Counted from the stretch's first letter, positions 46,888 through 56,755 are shown. The stretch: DNA of 64,000 nt from Rhodoferax sp. AJA081-3 (GCF_017798165.1 NZ_CP059068.1:1736001-1800000); one strand, 5' to 3'. Made by a program: numbers and translations. Notes: generated from the letters alone by a model not told the origin.

Positions 46888-47430
46888 CTAGGGACGCTTT
46901 TTCAGCTGCTCCAGAACCGCAAACGGATTGGGCTTTTCCTGCTCGTCCTCGGCGAAATCGGGGTCAGCCACCTGCAACTTGACCGCTCCCGGGCATACGT
47001 CGTGTTTGGGGACCACAGGCAAGGCCATCAAGAGTTCGTCTTCCACCAGTTCCAGCAGGTTGAAGTCGCGGCTGAGCACCAGCACATCCTCTTCCGACTC
47101 CTCGTCCTCCACCTCGGCCACCTCTTCACTGACCACAAAACGAAACTCCCGCTCAAAGTGCACCGGCACGTCCACAGGGCCCAAGCAGCGCTGGCAGGTT
47201 TGTGGCAGGGCCACTTCGGCGCTCAAAACCAGCCAGATCTGTTCACTGGTGGCGCCGTTGGGCCGCGTCATGCCGGTGGCCGTAAAGTGCACCGGGTTTT
47301 GGGCGCCGGCGCCTTGCGCCTCCTCCAGCAAACGGTCAAATTGGGCCAGGTTTTGACTGGCGGTGATGCTTCCGTTGGCCTTGGCGAATGCCTCAATGTT
47401 CAGGTGCTGGGCGTCGTAGTCGTGTTTCAT
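46888..47430 (-). CDS. yceD: YceD family (DUF177) protein, 23S rRNA accumulation factor
   Basis: 180 residues. The zinc-like CQRCLGPV segment and the acidic stretch EEVAEVEDEESEEDVLVL are typical of YceD, which in E. coli and plants affects 23S rRNA processing. It heads the rpmF-plsX-fab block and is divergent from maf with only 25 bases between. Confidence 0.9.
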   Translation of the reverse strand: MKHDYDAQHLNIEAFAKANGSITASQNLAQFDRLLEEAQGAGAQNPVHFTATGMTRPNGATSEQIWLVLSAEVALPQTCQRCLGPVDVPVHFEREFRFVVSEEVAEVEDEESEEDVLVLSRDFNLLELVEDELLMALPVVPKHDVCPGAVKLQVADPDFAEDEQEKPNPFAVLEQLKKRP

Positions 47431-47455
47431 GCGCGCAGTGTAAGAGAATCAGGCC

Positions 47456-48070
47456 ATGCCAGATACTTCCCATAGAAAACTCATACTCGGCTCCACATCG
47501 GTCTACCGGCGGGAACTGCTGGGCCGTTTGAACGTTCCTTTTTCGGTGGAATCGCCCCATGTGGACGAAACGCCGCTGCCCGGCGAACAGCCGGCCGCTC
47601 TGGCCCAGCGGCTGGCGCTGGCCAAGGCCCTTGCCGTAGCCACACGATTTCCGGATTGTGTGGTGATCGGCTCGGACCAGGTCGCAGATCTCGATGGGCA
47701 GGCACTGGGCAAGCCCGGTACCCACGAAAGGGCCGTCGCGCAATTGCGCCAGATGCGTGGAAAAACCGTGGTTTTCCAGACGGCAGTGGCCGTGGTCTGC
47801 CTGGAAACGGGTTTCAGCGAACAGTCTCTGGCCCCGGTTAAGGTGCTGTTCCGCAGCCTGGACGACTCCGAAATTGAAAACTACCTGCAGCTGGAGCAGC
47901 CCTACGACTGTGCAGGCAGCGCCAAAAGCGAAGGACTGGGCATTACCCTGCTGGACGCCATCGACAGCGACGACCCGACGGCGCTGGTTGGCCTGCCACT
48001 GATACGCACCAGCCGTATGCTGCGGGCGGCAGGTGTCCCATTGCTGGGCAGCAAACGGACGCCGGCATGA
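47456..48070 (+). CDS. Maf-like nucleotide pyrophosphatase (YceF type)
   Basis: 204 residues. LILGSTSVYRRELL, the catalytic Asp in VIGSDQVADLDG, and YDCAGSAKSEGLGI place it with YceF, which hydrolyses 7-methyl-GTP. It removes modified nucleotides. ATGA overlap with the next gene shows coupling. Confidence 0.93.
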   Translation: MPDTSHRKLILGSTSVYRRELLGRLNVPFSVESPHVDETPLPGEQPAALAQRLALAKALAVATRFPDCVVIGSDQVADLDGQALGKPGTHERAVAQLRQMRGKTVVFQTAVAVVCLETGFSEQSLAPVKVLFRSLDDSEIENYLQLEQPYDCAGSAKSEGLGITLLDAIDSDDPTALVGLPLIRTSRMLRAAGVPLLGSKRTPA

Positions 48071-48864
48071 CAACAACCCCCTTGCCAGCCAACACTCCGC
48101 GTGACAAACCGCTGGGTACTTTGTACCTGGTACCCGCCCCCCTCGATTTCGGCTGTGACAGCCAAGTGAAGCTGGACCGTGCCTTGCCTGCAGCAACCCT
48201 GGAAGTTGCCGCGGGGCTGAAACACTGGATCTGTGAAAACGCAAAGTCCACACGCGCGTACCTCAAGCGAATAGCCGAGACCCACCCTCTGTGCCAGCCT
48301 TTGCAGGCCATGCAACTGCAGGAGCTGCCGCATGAAGTCCACAAAAAGGGCGACCACCAGGGTCACTTTGATGCGCGTTACCTGCTGCAACCCGCGGTGC
48401 AGGGCGAAAACATGGGTTTGGTCAGTGAGGCCGGCATGCCCGCCATTGCCGACCCAGGCTCCTCGGTGGTTCGCGCCGCGCATGATCTGGGACTGCCCGT
48501 GGTGCCCTTGGTCGGCCCCGTGTCCTTGTTGTTAGCCCTGGCTGCCAGCGGGCTCAGTGGGCAAAACTTTGCTTTTGTGGGTTACTTGCCCAGCACACCC
48601 GCTGAGCGCAGCCAGCGCATCCGCGAACTGGAATCCCTGGCGCTCAAAACCGGGCAAACCCAGTTGTTCATTGAAACGCCGTACCGCAACCAGGCCATGC
48701 AACAAGCTCTGTTGCAGACCCTGCAGCACAACACACGCCTGGCGACGGCCAGCGGGCTGACGTTGGATACCGCACAGTGCCACAGCGACGTGGTGAAGAA
48801 CTGGAAACACAAGCCCTGGGCCCTGGCAAACACCGTACCCACGGTGTTTGCGCTAGGCCGCTAG
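48067..48864 (+). CDS. RsmI-like SAM-dependent methyltransferase (tetrapyrrole-methylase fold)
   Basis: 265 residues. GTLYLVPAPLDF at the start, MGLVSEAGMPAIADPGSSVVRAAH and VVPLVGPVSLLLALAASGLSGQNFAFVGYLP are RsmI signatures, but the N-terminal part is divergent and the usual C-terminal helical domain of RsmI is missing. It is probably a paralogue; true RsmI methylates 16S rRNA C1402. It overlaps maf by four bases. Confidence 0.85.
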   Translation: MTTTPLPANTPRDKPLGTLYLVPAPLDFGCDSQVKLDRALPAATLEVAAGLKHWICENAKSTRAYLKRIAETHPLCQPLQAMQLQELPHEVHKKGDHQGHFDARYLLQPAVQGENMGLVSEAGMPAIADPGSSVVRAAHDLGLPVVPLVGPVSLLLALAASGLSGQNFAFVGYLPSTPAERSQRIRELESLALKTGQTQLFIETPYRNQAMQQALLQTLQHNTRLATASGLTLDTAQCHSDVVKNWKHKPWALANTVPTVFALGR

Positions 48865-48874
48865 GCCCATTGGA

Positions 48875-49891
48875 TTAACGCAGGGCTGGAACGCCCCGCA
48901 TGGCCTTTACACTGCCTTCTCCGATGGCCGCACCAAAGCGTTTGACCAGGCGTTCGGCTACGTTGTCTTTGCGGGTGTAGTCGATCAATTCTTCGGCCTT
49001 GACCACTTCACGGGCCACATAATCCAGATTGCCCAGTTGGTCAGCCAAACCCATGTCAATGGCCTGCTGGCCGGTCCAGAACAGGCCGCTAAAAGTTTCC
49101 GGATTTTCTTTCAGGCGTTCGCCACGGCCAGCCTTCACCACGGCGATGAACTGCTGGTGGATCTGGTTCAGCATGGCCTGGGCAAACTCACGCTGCTTGT
49201 CGGTCTGGGGGCTGAAGGGATCCAGGAAACCCTTGTTTTCACCGGCTGTCATGAGGCGGCGCTCCACACCAATCTTCTCCATCAGACCGGTAAAGCCAAA
49301 ACCATCCATCAACACACCAATGCTGCCAACCACGCTGGCCTTGTCGACAAATATCTTGTCAGCACCCGCGGCAATGTAATAAGCGGCCGAGGCGCAGGTC
49401 TCTTCCACCACCGCGTAGACCGGCTTCTTGTGCAGGGCCTTGAGCCGGTTGATTTCGTCATTGATGATGCCGGCCTGCACCGGGCTACCGCCGGGTGAAT
49501 TGATCAACAACACCACCGCCTTGGCACCCTTGTCTTCGAACGCGCTGCGCATGGCGGCGACGATGAGTTCGGCACTGCCCTCGGATTCTGAGGCAATTTC
49601 CCCCTGGATCTTCACCAGCGCGGTGTGGGGGGTGGTGGGGTCCGCTGCACTGCCGCCACGGTCCATGCCCAGCCACAACAGGGCTACGAAAAAGCCCAGC
49701 CAAGCCAGGCGAATGCCGTTGCGCCAGCGGCGGGCCTGGCGCTGCTCGGTGATGGCTGCCAGGGCCAGTGTTTCCAGCGTTGCGCGCTCCCAGCCCGGCG
49801 CCTGATCAGCACGGGTTGTGTTGACGGATGCTTCTGTTTTTATAGCAGCATCGGTAATGTCTTCGGGGGCTTGGGGTTGATTTAATGTCAT
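48875..49891 (-). CDS. S49 family signal-peptide peptidase (SppA-like)
   Basis: 338 residues. One membrane helix (about 58-76), then the periplasmic S49 domain with LLINSPGGSPVQAG, the presumed Ser in EETCASAAYYIA and Lys in AGENKGFLDPF. Degrades cleaved signal peptides in the membrane. About 40 residues precede the usual start of the family; residues about 5-20 (PQAPEDITDAAIKTEA) are encoded by dispersed-repeat copy 9. Confidence 0.92.
   Translation of the reverse strand: MTLNQPQAPEDITDAAIKTEASVNTTRADQAPGWERATLETLALAAITEQRQARRWRNGIRLAWLGFFVALLWLGMDRGGSAADPTTPHTALVKIQGEIASESEGSAELIVAAMRSAFEDKGAKAVVLLINSPGGSPVQAGIINDEINRLKALHKKPVYAVVEETCASAAYYIAAGADKIFVDKASVVGSIGVLMDGFGFTGLMEKIGVERRLMTAGENKGFLDPFSPQTDKQREFAQAMLNQIHQQFIAVVKAGRGERLKENPETFSGLFWTGQQAIDMGLADQLGNLDYVAREVVKAEELIDYTRKDNVAERLVKRFGAAIGEGSVKAMRGVPALR
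49830..49880 (+). repeat. GGGGGCTA-type dispersed repeat, copy 9, inside the S49 peptidase gene
   Basis: Reads CTTCTGTTTTTATAGCAGC, a variable stretch, then CTTCGGGGGCTTGGGG. It lies in frame at the N-terminal end of the S49 peptidase, in the cytoplasmic tail before the membrane helix. It is one of the more divergent copies. Confidence 0.6.
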
Positions 49892-49924
49892 AACGTATGG
49901 CCAGGAGTGTTCAAGTCAAAGGGT

Positions 49925-50296
49925 TCAGAATTCGACGGCTTGCAGGTGGGGGGCAGTATGCCAGTGCACCACACCATCGCGCTCGGTCATGGCTATCTTG
50001 ACCAGGCCGCCGCGGCAGGGCCCACCAATGCAGTGACCCGTCTGCGGCCGGTACATGGCGCCGTGGGTGGCACACATCAGCCAACTGCCACTGCTGTCGA
50101 AAAAGCGGTTGGGCTGGTAGTCCATCTCCATGGGAACGTGGGCACATTGGTTCAGGTAGCCATAGACCTGGCCTTCAAAACGGATGGCAAACCCGCGGGA
50201 TGTGCGCCCGCAATACACCACGTCAAAGGGAACGGCTTCGCCACTGTCCACTAGGTCGGCAGAGTTGCACAGGGCTATGGGTGGTGTATCAGGCAT
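49925..50296 (-). CDS. Rieske [2Fe-2S] ferredoxin-type protein
   Basis: 123 residues from ATG 50296. Cluster ligands are complete: CxH (NQCAHVPME) and CxxH (MCATHGAMY) with the final GPCRGG. A single-domain Rieske protein without membrane segment, of the kind that passes electrons to oxygenases or protects against stress; partner unknown. It overlaps the HAD gene by eight bases and precedes the S49 gene by 33. Confidence 0.9.
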   Translation of the reverse strand: MPDTPPIALCNSADLVDSGEAVPFDVVYCGRTSRGFAIRFEGQVYGYLNQCAHVPMEMDYQPNRFFDSSGSWLMCATHGAMYRPQTGHCIGGPCRGGLVKIAMTERDGVVHWHTAPHLQAVEF

Positions 50297-50957
50297 GTTC
50301 TGCAAACCAGGCATGGAGCTCAGGCACGGTGTGGGCTACGAATATGGGTTTGAGTGCTGCAAAAGCGGCTGGCTCGTGGGCGCCATAACTGACGCCCACG
50401 CTGGGGCAGCCGGCGTTTATCGCCATTTGCAGATCGTGTGTGGTGTCGCCCACCATCAACACACGCTGCGCGGGCACGCCAAACTCCTGCATCAGCTCCT
50501 GCAACATCAGGGGGTGGGGCTTGCCCGCGGTTTCGTCCGCGGTGCGGGAGGCATGGAACAGGCCCTGTAGCTCTGAGGTTTTCAGCACCTCGTTGAGCCC
50601 ACGCCGGCTTTTGCCGGTGGCCACGGCCAGTACGTAGTTGCGCGCCTTCAGCTCGGCCAAGAGGGGCAGGATTCCGTCAAACAGGCTGATGTCGTTCTGG
50701 TGCGTGGTGTAGTGGTGCTTGTAACGGGCACCCAGTTCGGCGTATTTGCTGGGCGGCACGTCGGGCGCGGCATGGGCCAGCGCCTGCATCAGCCCCAGGC
50801 CGATGACATAGGCCGCATCCTGGTCGCTGGGTTTGCGCCCCCCCACATCCACCACCGCGGCCTGGATGCAGCGGGTGATGATGGCGGTGGAGTCAAACAG
50901 GGTTCCGTCCCAGTCAAAAGCGATCAGGTCAAAGGGGCGCGTGGGTTTGGTCGGCAT
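50289..50957 (-). CDS. HAD family phosphatase (phosphoglycolate-phosphatase-like)
   Basis: 222 residues. Nucleophile motif FDWDGTLFDS, then ATGKSRRGL and VGDTTHDLQMA complete the haloacid-dehalogenase set with a helical cap. The betaproteobacterial order rluC-HAD-Rieske-S49 is conserved. The substrate is not known; it resembles Gph and the YbiV-type cap class less well. Confidence 0.9.
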   Translation of the reverse strand: MPTKPTRPFDLIAFDWDGTLFDSTAIITRCIQAAVVDVGGRKPSDQDAAYVIGLGLMQALAHAAPDVPPSKYAELGARYKHHYTTHQNDISLFDGILPLLAELKARNYVLAVATGKSRRGLNEVLKTSELQGLFHASRTADETAGKPHPLMLQELMQEFGVPAQRVLMVGDTTHDLQMAINAGCPSVGVSYGAHEPAAFAALKPIFVAHTVPELHAWFAEHA

Positions 50958-50985
50958 GGAAAAGAATCAAAAAATGGGCAGGCGC

Positions 50986-52056
50986 TCAACTGGCCTGTGG
51001 CAAGATCTGTTGCACAAATTGGGCCAGTTCGGTCGGCAGATTCGCCTGCAATTCCAGGCGCTCGCCGGTGGCGGGGTGGTTGCACTGCAGCCGCCAGGCA
51101 TGCAAAAACATCCGTTTGAGCGGCGTGGTGCTGTTCGCGCGGGCCAAGGCCTTGTTGCTGTCAAAGTCGCCGTATTTGTCATCCCCGACAATGGGCAGGC
51201 CTTCGGATGCCAAATGCACACGGATCTGGTGTGTGCGGCCAGTCTTGATGGTCACCTCCAGCAGGGAGTAGCCGCGGTCACTACTGACAGGCGCCTGGTG
51301 CGTACCGGGGACCACACCACCGGCTGCACGCACCTTGACCAGGGTCAGCGATGGCATGCCGTCCGGATCATCCTTGGCCACCACTTTGACGCGGCGCTCG
51401 CCATCGGGCAACAAATACTTGTGCAGCGGCTTGTCCAGCACCTTCTTATTAGCAGGCCATTGGCCAATGACCATGGCCAGGTAAGTTTTGCCGGTTTCCC
51501 GCTCGCGGAACTGGTCTTGCAGGTTTTTCAGCGCGCTGCGCTTCTTGGCGACCAGCAGGATGCCACTGGTTTCCCGGTCCAGCCGGTGCACCAGCTCCAG
51601 AAACTTGGCCTGCGGCCGGGCCATGCGCAACTGCTCGATGACGCCAAAACTGACGCCTGAACCACCGTGGACTGCCACGCCGGCCGGTTTGTTGATCGCC
51701 AGCAGGCTGTCATCCTCAAACAAAACGGCAAATGCCTTGGCTGGCACATGGCTGGCCACTTGTTCGGCCATGGCCTGGGCTTTCTCGGCCACCCGTTCGG
51801 AGATACGAACCGGGGGCACACGCACCTCATCCCCGGCGTTCAGACGGGTTTCTGCCGATGCCCGGCCCTTGTTGACCCGCACCTCGCCACTGCGGATGAT
51901 GCGGTAGACGTGGGTCTTGGGAACACCCTTGAGGTGGCGCATCAGGTAGTTGTCTAGCCGCTGCCCAGCCCCATCTTCGTCGATGGTCAGGGTTTTCACC
52001 TGGGGCGGAACATGGGCGGATGGGGGCGCAGGAATGCCCCCTATAATGTGTTTCAC
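50986..52056 (-). CDS. rluC: Ribosomal large subunit pseudouridine synthase C
   Basis: 356 residues from GTG 52056. An S4 RNA-binding domain (about 32-95: QRLDNYLMRHLKGVPKTHVYRIIRSGEVRVNKGR) precedes the catalytic domain with the Asp motif HRLDRETSGI. Converts U955, U2504 and U2580 of 23S rRNA by family knowledge. It is divergent from rne. Confidence 0.95.
   Translation of the reverse strand: MKHIIGGIPAPPSAHVPPQVKTLTIDEDGAGQRLDNYLMRHLKGVPKTHVYRIIRSGEVRVNKGRASAETRLNAGDEVRVPPVRISERVAEKAQAMAEQVASHVPAKAFAVLFEDDSLLAINKPAGVAVHGGSGVSFGVIEQLRMARPQAKFLELVHRLDRETSGILLVAKKRSALKNLQDQFRERETGKTYLAMVIGQWPANKKVLDKPLHKYLLPDGERRVKVVAKDDPDGMPSLTLVKVRAAGGVVPGTHQAPVSSDRGYSLLEVTIKTGRTHQIRVHLASEGLPIVGDDKYGDFDSNKALARANSTTPLKRMFLHAWRLQCNHPATGERLELQANLPTELAQFVQQILPQAS
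52042..52047 (+). promoter_or_regulatory. Possible -10 box for rne
   Basis: TATAAT on the plus strand, just inside the 5' end of rluC and 0.5 kb before rne. It directly follows a GGGGGC / GCCCCC hairpin. No good -35 box is visible at 16-18 bases, so this is only a candidate. A start here would give a leader of about 500 bases, similar in scale to the long rne leader of E. coli. Confidence 0.3.
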
Positions 52057-52552
52057 TAGCGTCGCGCTGTAAGTGGTTGATTTGTCTGGAGTTTAGTCCA
52101 CACGCCATACACAGACACGCTGGAAGGTCGATGCCGCCGGGTTGCGCTGCAAACAAACCACACGCCAAATGCCTGTGGTGGTCTGCAAACAACACGGTCA
52201 AGACTGCGAAACGAAATACTGATACGGAATACCTACAGTTTGCAGACCCCTCGTCTGTGAACGGAATGAAACGAGATGTTTGTGCTGATGTGCCTGATGT
52301 GTCTTTGCCTACGGAGCGTTTTCGCGCCGTTGCTTGGCACAAATCGGCATCTAGCCCCCGTCAAACGGGCGCAATCCGCTATGCAATTGATAGCAAACCC
52401 ACAAACGCACCCCCTCGCTCCCCTCCACGCGCCTACGCTTCGTCGCCTCATTTGAGTCGAAGTTCTCCGGCAATTCCTTTTCGCTTCGTTTCGTTCAGTC
52501 CAGGTATCAATAGCCCCTTGAGGGCATGTAAAACTGATGAAGGACGCAATCC
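52057..52552 (+). other. Long leader region of rne
   Basis: Nearly 500 bases without a gene. It contains dispersed-repeat copy 7 (52349-52396), a pyrimidine- and T-rich stretch before rne, and AAGGA eight bases before the rne ATG. In E. coli the rne leader folds and lets RNase E control its own mRNA; a similar role is possible here but no matching fold was established by eye. Confidence 0.5.
52349..52396 (-). repeat. GGGGGCTA-type dispersed repeat, copy 7
   Basis: Reads CATCTAGCCCCCGTCAAACG, then CCGCTATGCAATTGATAGCA. It lies in the rne leader, about 160 bases before the start codon. Confidence 0.75.
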
Positions 52553-55500
52553 ATGAAACGGATGCTTATCAACGCCACGCAGGCTGAAGAACGCCGCCTG
52601 GCCATTGTCGATGGACAAAAACTCCTCGACTACGAAATCGAAATCGAAGGGCGCGAACAGCGCAAGGGCAATATCTACAAGGCCGTCGTCACCCGCGTAG
52701 AGCCATCGCTGGAAGCCTGTTTTGTCGACTACGGCGAAGACCGCCACGGTTTCCTGCCGTTCAAAGAAATCTCTCGGATGTACTTCAAGGAAGGCGTCTC
52801 CGCCTCCCAGGCCCGCATCCAGGACGCCATTCGCGAAGGCCAGGAACTGCTGGTCCAGGTCGAAAAAGAAGAACGTGGCAACAAGGGCGCAGCCCTGACG
52901 ACCTTCGTCTCGCTGGCCGGCCGTTATGTGGTGCTGATGCCCAACAACCCGCGTGGTGGTGGTGTATCCCGCCGCATCGAAGGCGAAGACCGCGCCGAGC
53001 TCAAAGAAAACATGGACCAGTTGGAATACCCCAACGGCATGTCCATCATCGCCCGTACCGCCGGCATCGGCCGCAGCGCACCCGAGCTGCAGTGGGACTT
53101 GAACTACCTGTTGAAGCTGTGGACCGCTATCGACGGCGCAGCCAAGGGTGGCAAGGGTGCCTACCTGATCTACCAGGAATCCAGCCTGGTGATCCGCGCT
53201 ATCCGCGACTACTTCAACCATGACATCGGCGACATCTTGATCGACACCGACGACGTGTATGAACAGGCCCAGCAGTTCATGGCCCACGTGATGCCCGAAC
53301 ACGCTGCCCGCGTGAAGCGTTACCGTGACGACGCGCCGCTGTTCAGCCGCTTCCAGATCGAACACCAGATCGAATCGGCCTATGCCCGCACCGTGACCCT
53401 GCCCTCCGGCGGCGCCATTGTCATCGACCACACCGAAGCCTTGGTGTCCGTGGACGTCAACTCGGCCCGCGCCATCAAGGGTGGCGACATCGAAGAGACT
53501 GCCACCCGCACCAACCTGGAAGCCGCTGACGAAGTGGCCCGCCAGATGCGCCTGCGCGACTTGGGTGGCCTGATCGTCATCGACTTTATCGACATGGAAG
53601 AATCCCGCAACCGCCGCGAAGTGGAAAACCGCTTGCGCGACGCGCTACGCCAGGACCGTGCCCGTGTGCAGTTCGGCACCATCTCCAAGTTCGGCCTGAT
53701 GGAAATGAGTCGCCAGCGCTTGCGCCCTGCGCTGAGCGAAGGCGCATCCATTCCTTGCCCCCGTTGCGGTGGCTCCGGCCACATCCGTGACACCGAATCC
53801 AGCGCTTTGCAGATTCTGCGGATCATCCAGGAAGAGTCGCTCAAAGACAGCACAGCCTCCGTGCTGTGCCAGGTGCCCGTCGACGTGGCCTCGTTCCTGC
53901 TGAACGAAAAACGCTCTGAAGTGGCCAAGATTGAGCTCAAGCAACGCATCAACGTGCTGCTCGTGCCCAACAAGACACTGGAAACACCCAACTACAAGCT
54001 GGAGCGCCTGAAACACGACGACCCACGTTTGGACAACATCGAAGCCAGCTACAAGATGGCCGACGTGGTGGAAGACCCGACCAGCGTCACGCGCCGTTCG
54101 CAAGAGCCTACCAACAAACAAACACCCATCATCAAGGGTGTGTTGCCGGATGCACCGGCGCCTATCGCAGCACCGCGCCCCGTCGCGCCTGCGGCACAGC
54201 CCGCCGCGGCCGCACAACAACGCCCCGCGGAGGCCAAACCGCCGGTCGCGGCAGAAAAAGGCTTCTTCGGCTGGATCAAGAGCCTGTTTGCGGCGGAGCC
54301 AGTGCCGCCCGCCAAGCCCGTACCCGCTCCTGCGCCCAAGGCCCCCGAGGGCCGTGAAACCCGTGACGGCCGCAACCGTGATGGCAACCGCAGCGGCGGC
54401 AAACCCGGTGAAGGCCGTGGTGATGGCCAACAAGCCCGCGGCGGCGAAGGCCGTGGCCCACGTGGCGAAGGCCGCGGTGACGGACGCAACAGCCGCGGTG
54501 GACGTGGTGGACGTGGCGGCAGTGGTGGTGCAGACCGCCAAGGCGGCGCGCAGCGCGAGCGTTTTGACGCCGAAGGCAAACCCGTGCCCATGGACGCCAA
54601 CCTGCAAGCCGGTGGCCAGGCGCCAGGCGGCCCAGAAGGCAATCGCCAGGAACAACGCCCTGATCGCGCACCCCGCGAGCGCGGTGAACGTGGCGGCCGT
54701 GGTGGACGTGGCGGCGGTGAGCGCAATGAAGCCGGTGAACGCAACGAGCAGCCCCGCGCAGAGGGCCGTGCCGATGCCGTGACCGAAGGCGGTATGGACA
54801 TGCCCCGCAACGACGGCCAGGCCCGCGAAGGCCGTGGTGAGGGCCGCGAAGGTGGCCGAGACGGTGGTCGCAACGGCCGCGGTGGTCGCAATGGACGTGG
54901 TCCCCGCCAGGATGGCGAAGGCCGCAATGCAGGTGGTGAAAACAACCAGCAAACCCAGCTTGGTTTCGCGGAAGCGGACAACAGCACTGCCACCCCCACT
55001 GCTGACGCACAACCGTTGACCGATGCCAACGGCCAGGCGCCACGCTCTGACAACGGTGAAGCCCGCGAGAAGCGCTCACGTGACCGCTACGGCCGCGAAC
55101 GCGCCCCCCGTGGCGACCGCAGCGAGCGTGAAGAGCGTCCGGACCTGCGCATCCCGGTCCAGGCCGCGGCCCAACCTGCCGAGACCGGTGAAACATCAGC
55201 GGCGGCGCCCCAAGAACTGCCAGCCGCAGCTGCTGCACCTGTTGCAAGCGCTGCACCAGAGGCACCTGCCGTGCAACCGGCTCGCGCAGCCGCGCCAGTC
55301 GCTGCTGCACCCGTCGCCGCTGTTGCCACGGTGGCAGCCGTGTCCGCGGATCGCATGCCAAAGGTCACGACCTACACCTTGCCCACCGAGAGCCTGGTTG
55401 AAGTCGCGCAAAGCTCGGGTTTGCAATGGGTCAACTCGGATGCAGCCAAGATTGCGGCCGTGCAGGCAGCCATTGCAGCCGAAGCCAAGCCCATCCACGT

Positions 55501-55615
55501 GCCCCGCGAACGGCCGGAACCCGTCAGTATTGACGCTGGACCTTTGGTTCTGGTGGAGACCAAACGTGACCTGCGCAATATGACCCTGCCATTTGAGCAG
55601 CCACCAGCCGCCTGA
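52553..55615 (+). CDS. rne: Ribonuclease E
   Basis: 1020 residues. S1 domain (about 36-120), RNase H-like and DNase I-like parts of the catalytic domain with [13 protein letters not shown] and FIDMEE, and the zinc-link Cys402-Cys405 (CPRC). From about 520 the scaffold half is disordered: an amphipathic patch [11 protein letters not shown] (569-579) resembles the membrane-binding segment A of E. coli RNase E, followed by 250 residues of Arg/Gly repeats ([14 protein letters not shown]) and an Ala/Pro tail, ending in a conserved-looking cap. It leads the mRNA-decay complex; the Arg/Gly region is the likely RNA and partner binding site. Confidence 0.97.
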   Translation: MKRMLINATQAEERRLAIVDGQKLLDYEIEIEGREQRKGNIYKAVVTRVEPSLEACFVDYGEDRHGFLPFKEISRMYFKEGVSASQARIQDAIREGQELLVQVEKEERGNKGAALTTFVSLAGRYVVLMPNNPRGGGVSRRIEGEDRAELKENMDQLEYPNGMSIIARTAGIGRSAPELQWDLNYLLKLWTAIDGAAKGGKGAYLIYQESSLVIRAIRDYFNHDIGDILIDTDDVYEQAQQFMAHVMPEHAARVKRYRDDAPLFSRFQIEHQIESAYARTVTLPSGGAIVIDHTEALVSVDVNSARAIKGGDIEETATRTNLEAADEVARQMRLRDLGGLIVIDFIDMEESRNRREVENRLRDALRQDRARVQFGTISKFGLMEMSRQRLRPALSEGASIPCPRCGGSGHIRDTESSALQILRIIQEESLKDSTASVLCQVPVDVASFLLNEKRSEVAKIELKQRINVLLVPNKTLETPNYKLERLKHDDPRLDNIEASYKMADVVEDPTSVTRRSQEPTNKQTPIIKGVLPDAPAPIAAPRPVAPAAQPAAAAQQRPAEAKPPVAAEKGFFGWIKSLFAAEPVPPAKPVPAPAPKAPEGRETRDGRNRDGNRSGGKPGEGRGDGQQARGGEGRGPRGEGRGDGRNSRGGRGGRGGSGGADRQGGAQRERFDAEGKPVPMDANLQAGGQAPGGPEGNRQEQRPDRAPRERGERGGRGGRGGGERNEAGERNEQPRAEGRADAVTEGGMDMPRNDGQAREGRGEGREGGRDGGRNGRGGRNGRGPRQDGEGRNAGGENNQQTQLGFAEADNSTATPTADAQPLTDANGQAPRSDNGEAREKRSRDRYGRERAPRGDRSEREERPDLRIPVQAAAQPAETGETSAAAPQELPAAAAAPVASAAPEAPAVQPARAAAPVAAAPVAAVATVAAVSADRMPKVTTYTLPTESLVEVAQSSGLQWVNSDAAKIAAVQAAIAAEAKPIHVPRERPEPVSIDAGPLVLVETKRDLRNMTLPFEQPPAA

Positions 55616-55633
55616 TAACTGCTGCTACCAACA

Positions 55634-55659
55634 GAAAGGGCCCCTCGGGGCCCTTTCTT
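55634..55659. terminator. Terminator after rne
   Basis: GAAAGGGCCC / GGGCCCTTTC, a perfect 10-bp stem with loop CTCG, followed rightward by TTCT. Symmetry lets it also serve the convergent GGDEF gene, which ends 20 bases away. Confidence 0.85.
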
Positions 55660-55678
55660 CTGGGTGCCTGTTAGGAAC

Positions 55679-56755
55679 TCAGAATATATCGACGGCGCCA
55701 ACTTTGACGGCATCACCAAAGAGCCCCTTGCGCACCAGATCGTCGTAACTGTGGACCTGGTTGCGTCCGTTGCGTTGTGCGTAATCGACGGCCCGCTCGG
55801 CCCGCTCAAGCGTGGTGCTGGGTGAATCGTCCGCAGTCACGCGGGTGAAGCCTGCGCATGCAGTAGCCCGCCCGACCTGGGGGAAATTGAACTTCTCCAT
55901 GTTGGCGCGGAAACGCTCGAAGGCCGCCAGCACCAGGGCTTCATCCGGGCAATGCATCAGCACCGCAAACTGCTCTCCGCCCAAGCGGTAGATGCGGTCG
56001 TAAGTGCGGAAGGTGTTGTTCATGATGCGAGCCACCAGCAGCAACACCTCTTCGGCGATCAGATGGCCGCTCTTGTCATTGATGACACCAAAATGGTCCA
56101 CGTCGACCGTGCCCAGCCAATAATTGGGTGGCACGCGGTGGCGGCGCTCGGCGACCGGCAGCACACTGGCCTCCAGCACCGCAGTCTCGCCCTCCAGGCC
56201 GTGGTCCATTTCTTCGAGCACGGCACTGTAAAACGTGTCGTCCAAAGACTTGCGGTTGAGCAAGCCGGTCAGCGCATCCCGGTCGCTGTAGGCCAACAGG
56301 CGGTACATGTTGCGAAACACGTGCACGATGTCCTCTATGACCTGCACCTGCCCTTGGCTCAGTGCGGAGCCGGAATGCACCTCGATCACACCTTCGTCGT
56401 CGCTGGCGGAGTCGGCAAACAAGGGGATAAAACTGATGCGAGGCCCCTCTTCACCGGCCCAGGCATATTCGACCAGGCTGCGGGTCTGCAAACAGCGCAA
56501 GCGGTCTTTCTCGTCGGCCAGTTCACGCAGCGAATCAAAATCCACACGCAGGGGGTCTACCACCTTGCCACCGCCCCGCACATCCAGCGACGCAACCTCC
56601 AGCCATCGCTTGACACCTTCTTCACTGAGAACCCTTGCGATGACCACACGGTCAATGCGCAACAGGTCAATCAGTGCCTTGGAGAGGGTCAACTCCAGAA
56701 GCTCCCGATCCCGGTGGTCGGTCAGCTTGATGATGTGTTCGGTGAGTGTTGCCAT
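55679..56755 (-). CDS. GAF-GGDEF protein with degenerate GGEQF site
   Basis: 358 residues from ATG 56755. An N-terminal GAF-like domain (about 15-170) precedes a GGDEF domain (about 185-345). The active-site motif reads RLGGEQF: Gln replaces the second acidic residue. The I-site RxxD (RTYD) five residues before it is kept. It may thus bind cyclic di-GMP without making much of it. No membrane helix. It is downstream of the hem genes with 31 bases between. Confidence 0.85.
   Translation of the reverse strand: MATLTEHIIKLTDHRDRELLELTLSKALIDLLRIDRVVIARVLSEEGVKRWLEVASLDVRGGGKVVDPLRVDFDSLRELADEKDRLRCLQTRSLVEYAWAGEEGPRISFIPLFADSASDDEGVIEVHSGSALSQGQVQVIEDIVHVFRNMYRLLAYSDRDALTGLLNRKSLDDTFYSAVLEEMDHGLEGETAVLEASVLPVAERRHRVPPNYWLGTVDVDHFGVINDKSGHLIAEEVLLLVARIMNNTFRTYDRIYRLGGEQFAVLMHCPDEALVLAAFERFRANMEKFNFPQVGRATACAGFTRVTADDSPSTTLERAERAVDYAQRNGRNQVHSYDDLVRKGLFGDAVKVGAVDIF

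Noticed and set aside
54340..54960. Repetitive DNA in rne as a possible tandem array or CRISPR
   Set aside because: The repetition follows codons for Gly and Arg of the RNase E scaffold; there are no regular spacers.
53645..55361. Long minus-strand frames rich in Ala/Thr or Arg/Pro
   Set aside because: Shadows of the low-complexity Arg/Gly part of rne; no start signal or domain.
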